DNA from: JBBTCX01 sp038043045
GTDB lineage: Bacteria > Planctomycetota > Phycisphaerae > UBA1845
Length of the DNA stretch: 64,000 nt
Reading direction: 5' to 3'
Assembly (NCBI GenBank): GCA_038043045.1
Contig: JBBTCX010000101.1
Coordinates: 1 to 64,000 of the forward strand
The notes under the pieces were generated by a model. It was not told where the DNA came from. It searched no databases and was given only the letters and a program-made list of their open reading frames with translations. Both the position numbers and the translations under genes were made by a program. This document shows positions 60,393 through 64,000 of this stretch, in pieces (position 1 is the stretch's first letter; every line of letters begins with the position of its first letter).

Positions 60393-61928
60393 ATGAATCA
60401 GTATAGTCAAAAGCCGTCATCGTCACAAGTCGACGACCGACTCCCACCACATGATCCTGACGCGGAAAGGGCCGTCACCGTTTGTCTTGCCGACGTGGCA
60501 CCTGAGCGGTTGACTTGGCTGTGGCCGAATAGAATACCGCTGGGCAAACTCACATTGATCGCCGGTGATCCGGGCCTTGGAAAAAGCTTCGTCACGTTGG
60601 ATATGGCGGCGCGTCTTTCACGGGGCGAGCCGTGGCCGGACAGCCCGAATGAACCCGGAACCTGTGGATCAACGATCATTCTGAGCGCCGAAGATGATCC
60701 GGCGGATACGATCGTTCCGCGTCTTATGGCGCATGGGGCCGACCTTTCACGAATTCACGCTCTTTCCACCGTAAAACAAAAGGATGGGAAGCTTTCGCCA
60801 TTCAACTTGTCGCGCGATGTGCCTGTTTTGGAAAAGGCGATTCAGCAAGTCGGCGAATGCAAGTTGATCGTCATCGACCCGGTGAGCGCCTATCTCGGTG
60901 GAGTCGATTCGCACAAAAACGCGGAGACACGCGGACTACTTGGACCATTGGCGGAATTGGCGGGGCGCCACCGCGTGGCCGTTGTCATGGTTACGCACGT
61001 GACCAAAGCCTACGGCGGAAAAGCGCTCTATCGTGCCACCGGTTCGTTGGCATTCATGGCGGCGGCGCGGGCCGGTTGGACGGTCATGGCGGACAATGGT
61101 GACCCGAAAAGGCGACTCATGCTGCCGGTCAAGGTGAATTTGGCTGAGTGGCCGACGGGTCTGGCATACAGACTCGTTCCGCAATTCTTGGACGAAATCG
61201 GTGCGAACGTGGCGACTGTTGTTTGGGAGCCGGACCCGGTTGTTGTTCAAGCCGACGAAATGTTGCGGCGGGAAACGAACGCCAACGAAGGGCAGAAGCG
61301 CTCAACGCACACCGCGCGTGATGAATGTGCGGACTGGCTGGCCGCAAAGCTTGCTATTGGACCGGTTCCGGCGACGGTGATGGAAACCGAAGCGGATCAA
61401 CGGGGATACTCTACTTCCACACTACAGCGGGCAAAGCGAAGGCTTGGTGTCGAAAGCAAAAAGATCGGCATGAAAGGAAAAGGCAGTTGGCATTGGCGTT
61501 TACCAAGCCACGAATCCGAAGGTGTTCACCATGCGGATGAAGATACTCACCCAAAAGATGTGAGTACCTTCGGGGCGGGTGAATACCTTCGCGTTATTGA
61601 CCCCGAAAACGCGGGTTCCGAACCCCTGATAAGTGACCATCCCACCGAAGATACTCACCCACCGGGGGTGAACACCTTCGGCGATGACCGTGGCAATTCT
61701 GAACCGCGCGATCGCTTGGGCAAAACCAAAACCGTTAATGGAAACGGACAACTTCCCCTTCCACTTCATCCGCGTGGGGAGGAATTCACCGGCTTGGTTC
61801 CGGTCGACATGACGCCGGAAGGGTATCTACTCGTACTCAAAGGCCGCGCAAAGCGAACCGACGATCCGCAAACCGTTCGAAAGCTGCGCGACAGTGCCGC
61901 GAAGATTCGAAAGCTGATTCAGAAATAG
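60393..61928 (+). CDS. RepA/DnaB-like AAA ATPase (AAA_25), probable element replication protein
   Basis: 511 residues. RecA-fold helicase-type core at about 30-270: Walker A GDPGLGKSFVTLD, Walker B-like CKLIVIDPVSAYLGGVDSHKN, VAVVMVTHVTKAYGGKALYRATGSLAFMAAARAGW. This type is known from RepA-like hexameric helicases of plasmids, phages and integrated elements. The segment at about 300-370 is a winged-helix-like region (DECADWLAAKLAIGPVPATVMETEADQRGYSTSTLQRAKRRLGV). After 370 the protein is low-complexity and includes the peptides EDTHPKDVSTFG and EDTHPPGVNTFG, which are simply the translation of a DNA repeat array. Confidence 0.8.
   Translation: MNQYSQKPSSSQVDDRLPPHDPDAERAVTVCLADVAPERLTWLWPNRIPLGKLTLIAGDPGLGKSFVTLDMAARLSRGEPWPDSPNEPGTCGSTIILSAEDDPADTIVPRLMAHGADLSRIHALSTVKQKDGKLSPFNLSRDVPVLEKAIQQVGECKLIVIDPVSAYLGGVDSHKNAETRGLLGPLAELAGRHRVAVVMVTHVTKAYGGKALYRATGSLAFMAAARAGWTVMADNGDPKRRLMLPVKVNLAEWPTGLAYRLVPQFLDEIGANVATVVWEPDPVVVQADEMLRRETNANEGQKRSTHTARDECADWLAAKLAIGPVPATVMETEADQRGYSTSTLQRAKRRLGVESKKIGMKGKGSWHWRLPSHESEGVHHADEDTHPKDVSTFGAGEYLRVIDPENAGSEPLISDHPTEDTHPPGVNTFGDDRGNSEPRDRLGKTKTVNGNGQLPLPLHPRGEEFTGLVPVDMTPEGYLLVLKGRAKRTDDPQTVRKLRDSAAKIRKLIQK
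61516..61681. repeat. array of six 15-bp elements (candidate iterons/dyads) inside the repA-like gene
   Basis: Consensus GGTGARYAYCTTCGG. Copies: 61516-61530 (minus), 61537-61551 (minus; outer two bases deviate), 61559-61573 (plus; first base T), 61578-61592 (plus; last base C), 61645-61659 (minus), 61667-61681 (plus). Copies 2-3 and 5-6 face each other with exactly 7 bp between them. All other copies vary at the same few positions. I saw no further copies elsewhere in the window. Confidence 0.8.
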
Positions 61929-61942
61929 TAAAAAATGCGCCC

Positions 61943-61971
61943 TTGACGGTGCGCCTAACATGAGGTATATT
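61943..61971 (+). promoter_or_regulatory. sigma-70-type promoter of the DUF4258-HTH pair, with flanking TGCGCC repeats
   Basis: TTGACG and TATATT are separated by exactly 17 bp. The -10 ends one base before the first in-frame ATG (61973), so transcripts from it start near 61978 and the ATG at 61982 would be nearly leaderless. TGCGCC occurs at 61936-61941 and 61950-61955, bracketing the -35; these could be operator half-sites for the HTH protein. Confidence 0.65.
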
Positions 61972-61981
61972 TATGGATGGA

Positions 61982-62281
61982 ATGGACACCAAGGCGAGAA
62001 GGGCATGGAATGCTATACGGGAATGCGTCGCACGCAAACGATACATCGTGCTGCCGCACTTCATCGAACGCATGGACCAGCGCGGATATTTTTGGCCGGA
62101 CGTGCTGGCGATCATCGATGAACCGACCGACGTGCGATCCGATGGGCTGGACCGACTCGACCGTCCGAAGTGGATCGTTTCCGGTAAGGCCGCCGCGCCG
62201 CTGGACGAAACGGTGGAAATCGTTTGTGTGCTCGACAAAGATGACCGTGGCCGCGTGACCGTGTTCATCACGATTTATTGA
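61982..62281 (+). CDS. DUF4258 family protein, toxin-like
   Basis: 99 residues from the ATG at 61982 (102 from 61973, which overlaps the promoter spacing). The pattern is that of DUF4258: H26 in VLPHFIERM, R30, R34 in DQRG, then DVLAIIDEP, and a C-terminal strand pair (ETVEIVCVLDKDDRGRVTVFITIY). This fold is related to RelE/MqsR/BrnT-type RNase toxins. Paired 9 bp upstream of an HTH protein, it fits a toxin-antitoxin module; activity is not proven by sequence. Confidence 0.75.
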   Translation: MDTKARRAWNAIRECVARKRYIVLPHFIERMDQRGYFWPDVLAIIDEPTDVRSDGLDRLDRPKWIVSGKAAAPLDETVEIVCVLDKDDRGRVTVFITIY

Positions 62282-62290
62282 GGAGTCATC

Positions 62291-62716
62291 ATGGCGACGA
62301 AGACCCGCAAGACCTGGCGACGTGGACGACCGAGAGCGGCGCAGCTCGATAACCCCGATCTTCCCTACACGATGAAACTGCCCGATGGTCGCGTGCTGTA
62401 TACCGAAGTTCCGGGCCGATGGGTGACGGCGGACCGCGATGGACAGGCGGCGTTGCTGCCCGATGGGGTGGCGTTTCTCGATAAGCTGCGAGCGTTGGCG
62501 ATCAAGCTGGACCGTCCACCGACACCCGGCTACATCACGGCGCTTCGTGAAGGATTGGGACTGACCCAAGCCGAATTCGGTGAGCGGGTCGACGTGGATA
62601 AGATGACCATATCCCGATGGGAGCGTGGCACGCTTCGACCGAGTGAAGAATCCTTGGCGGCGGTGGAAAGCGTGCGACGTGAAGCCGTCCGAAGTGGCGT
62701 AACCATTCAGGCATAA
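62291..62716 (+). CDS. HTH XRE protein, putative antitoxin/regulator
   Basis: 141 residues; GAGGAG before the ATG. The first 75 residues include LPYTMKLPDGRVLYTEVPGRWVTADRDGQAALLPDG, an antitoxin-like N-terminal domain without zinc cysteines. The C-terminal XRE helix-turn-helix is clear (YITALREGLGLTQAEFGERVDVDKMTISRWERGTLRPSEESL). Domain order (N-terminal domain, then XRE) resembles MqsA-type antitoxins, but it lacks the MqsA zinc finger. It probably neutralises the DUF4258 protein and represses the shared promoter. Confidence 0.8.
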   Translation: MATKTRKTWRRGRPRAAQLDNPDLPYTMKLPDGRVLYTEVPGRWVTADRDGQAALLPDGVAFLDKLRALAIKLDRPPTPGYITALREGLGLTQAEFGERVDVDKMTISRWERGTLRPSEESLAAVESVRREAVRSGVTIQA

Positions 62717-62737
62717 GAGCGCGGGAGCAAGTGCAAC

Positions 62738-64000
62738 ATGGCGCGGATATATCGAAAGAGTTGGACAAAGCGGCTACCCGATGGATCGAAGGAAAAGACT
62801 CGTTCGCGGGCGTGGTACGTCGATTACCGGGACGTGGCGAGCGATACCGTGAAGACCGTGAAAGGCTACACCGACCGCAAAGCCACTGAACAACGCGCGG
62901 CGGAGTTGGAGCGAACATCCGAGCGGACAGCGGTGGGGCTGATTGATCGATTCGCCGAACATCGCAAGCGACCGCTGACCGAACACGTTCACGACTTTCA
63001 CCGTGCGCTACTCGCCAAGGAATGCACGGAAAAACAAGCCGACTTGTTGATGTCGCGGTGTCTGAGGGTGTTGGACGAATGCCGGTTTCGGTTTTGGCCG
63101 GAGATTTCGGCGTCAAGTGTTCAAGCGTCAATCGCGGAATTGAAAATCCGGCGTAAGGGAAAGACTTCCAATGATCCGACGTTGCCGGTGAGCGTCCAAA
63201 CGAAAAACTTCTACTTGGCGGCATTGAAACAATTCTGTCGGTGGATAGTCCGTGACGGTCGAGCGCCGGAGAATCCCCTTGCCCACTTGCAAGGTGGAAA
63301 CGTTCGCACCGATCGTCGCCATGATCGCCGTGCTTTGGAACCAGACGAATTGCGTCGGCTGTTGTCGGTTACTGAAACCGGAACTACTCGCTACAGCTTG
63401 ACCGGGCCGGATCGGGTGGCGCTTTATCGGCTTGCGGTCGAAACCGGACTCCGAGCATCCGAGCTGCGCTCGTTGACTTGGAACGACCTGAACTTTGCGG
63501 GTGCCGAACCGACGGTCACCGTCCGGGCCGCATATGCCAAGAATCGCCGTGAGGACTCTCTACCCTTAAAACTCTCGACGGCGCAATCCCTTCGCGTCTG
63601 GCGCGATAAACAGGTCGGCGTGGACCGAATGGACCCGGTGTTCCCCACGATGCCCGCAAAGGGGCATGTTGCCGAAATGGTGAGGGCTGACTTGGATGAT
63701 TCGGGAATCGTCTATCGTGATGACGCGGGCCGCGTGGTCGACTTCCACGCTCTTCGACACACCTTTATCAACAACCTTGTCCGTGGCGGCGTTCAGCCGA
63801 AGGTGGCGCAAACGCTTGCCCGACATTCGACCATCACCCTGACGATGGACCGATACTCGCATACCAACCGTGGACAGCTCACCGACGCGCTATCGGCACT
63901 ACCGGATTTGTCACTCGAACCCTGTGAAAAAGAAGTCGCGCTAGCCACCGGGACTGACAATCGCATCATCGAATCCCGCGCTCAAAAAAGTATGCCGGAA
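62738..64000 (+). CDS. tyrosine integrase (phage/ICE type), cut by the window edge
   Basis: 421 codons are open to the last base. An N-terminal AP2-like arm-binding region (YRKSWTKRLPDGSKEKT, AWYVDYRD) is followed by a SAM-like core-binding domain (HVHDFHRALLAKECTEKQADLL, NFYLAALKQFCRWIVRD). The catalytic domain has R239 (ETGLRASELRSLTW), H337-R340 (FHALRHTF), H363 (ARHSTITLT) and the nucleophile Y373 (MDRYSH), all intact, so it is likely active. The stop codon and anything after it lie outside. It presumably catalysed insertion at tRNA-Ser. Confidence 0.92.
   Translation, partial: MARIYRKSWTKRLPDGSKEKTRSRAWYVDYRDVASDTVKTVKGYTDRKATEQRAAELERTSERTAVGLIDRFAEHRKRPLTEHVHDFHRALLAKECTEKQADLLMSRCLRVLDECRFRFWPEISASSVQASIAELKIRRKGKTSNDPTLPVSVQTKNFYLAALKQFCRWIVRDGRAPENPLAHLQGGNVRTDRRHDRRALEPDELRRLLSVTETGTTRYSLTGPDRVALYRLAVETGLRASELRSLTWNDLNFAGAEPTVTVRAAYAKNRREDSLPLKLSTAQSLRVWRDKQVGVDRMDPVFPTMPAKGHVAEMVRADLDDSGIVYRDDAGRVVDFHALRHTFINNLVRGGVQPKVAQTLARHSTITLTMDRYSHTNRGQLTDALSALPDLSLEPCEKEVALATGTDNRIIESRAQKSMPE

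Larger units (their letters stand above)
56961..64000. mobile_element. integrated element at tRNA-Ser(UGA), right end outside window
   Basis: Left end at the tRNA-Ser 3' fragment. Contents in order: a 46-codon remnant, a secreted HAF-repeat protein, an unknown winged-helix-like protein, a 59-residue protein, an excisionase-like protein, a RepA/DnaB-like ATPase with a 15-bp repeat array, a DUF4258-HTH pair, and a tyrosine integrase open to the edge. All genes are on the plus strand. Given the geometry, the intact tRNA-Ser should lie on the minus strand to the right of the window. Confidence 0.75.

Noticed and set aside
1..64000. CRISPR arrays, rRNA genes and insertion sequences
   Set aside because: Looked for regularly spaced repeats, rRNA-like sequence and transposase-like ORFs; none seen. 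The only mobile DNA evidence is the tRNA-Ser element.

Overview
The window reads as a chromosomal segment of a Planctomycetota bacterium, probably from the Phycisphaerae side of the phylum. This is inferred from the gene content: secreted proteins with planctomycete-style EF-hand/dockerin-like tails, IPTL-CTERM sorting tails, zinc-ribbon multi-pass membrane proteins, PEP-CTERM/XrtA-type exopolysaccharide genes, and a long single-strand flagellar cluster. No rRNA is present, so placement below phylum is not possible from the sequence alone.

Layout. 1-4.0 kb, minus strand: dtd, a VCBS/FG-GAP secreted protein, a HAD hydrolase and a thrombospondin-type-3 protein with an IPTL-CTERM tail. 4.5-10.4 kb, plus strand: gcvH; a tight trio (PaaK/CapK-like adenylate-forming enzyme, FemAB-like protein, TIGR03087-like glycosyltransferase) typical of exosortase-linked polysaccharide systems; a small membrane protein; and a short sigma-70-family factor behind a good promoter. 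10.4-15.1 kb, minus strand: a glycolysis-centred run gap - DUF1579 lipoprotein - pgk - rpe - accD, the last three joined by ATGA overlaps. 15.1-21.3 kb: two tandem zinc-ribbon membrane paralogues, asnS (with a coiled-coil insertion), pcm, a SAM hydroxide adenosyltransferase and a monocistronic 95-residue protein with its own promoter and terminator.

21.6-50.6 kb, all plus strand: the flagellar cluster. It begins with a large TPR protein, a FlgN-like protein and an FlrB/FlrC-like two-component pair with a sigma-54 activator. A textbook sigma-54 site precedes flgB. Then follow flgBC-fliEFGHIJ-motE-like-fliK-flgDE-flbD-fliL-fliN-fliOPQR-flhB-flhA-flhF-flhG-(small membrane protein)-fliA-(acidic protein). 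motA, motB and fliM are absent. The fliN product carries a FliM-like CheY-binding peptide.

50.6-56.7 kb: two small envelope proteins, dapF, a sodium:solute symporter and a large cysteine-rich, YWTD-repeat IPTL-CTERM protein.

57.0 kb to the right edge: an integrated element inserted at a tRNA-Ser(UGA) gene. Only the 3' half of the tRNA lies at the left junction; the intact copy should lie beyond the right edge. The element carries a secreted HAF-repeat protein, an unknown winged-helix-like protein, an excisionase-like protein, a RepA/DnaB-like ATPase, a DUF4258-HTH toxin-antitoxin-like pair and a tyrosine integrase cut by the window edge. The 3' part of the repA-like gene contains six copies of a 15-bp element, four of them arranged as two dyads with identical 7-bp spacing. 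This is the most striking unexplained structure here and is a candidate iteron origin or partition/operator site.
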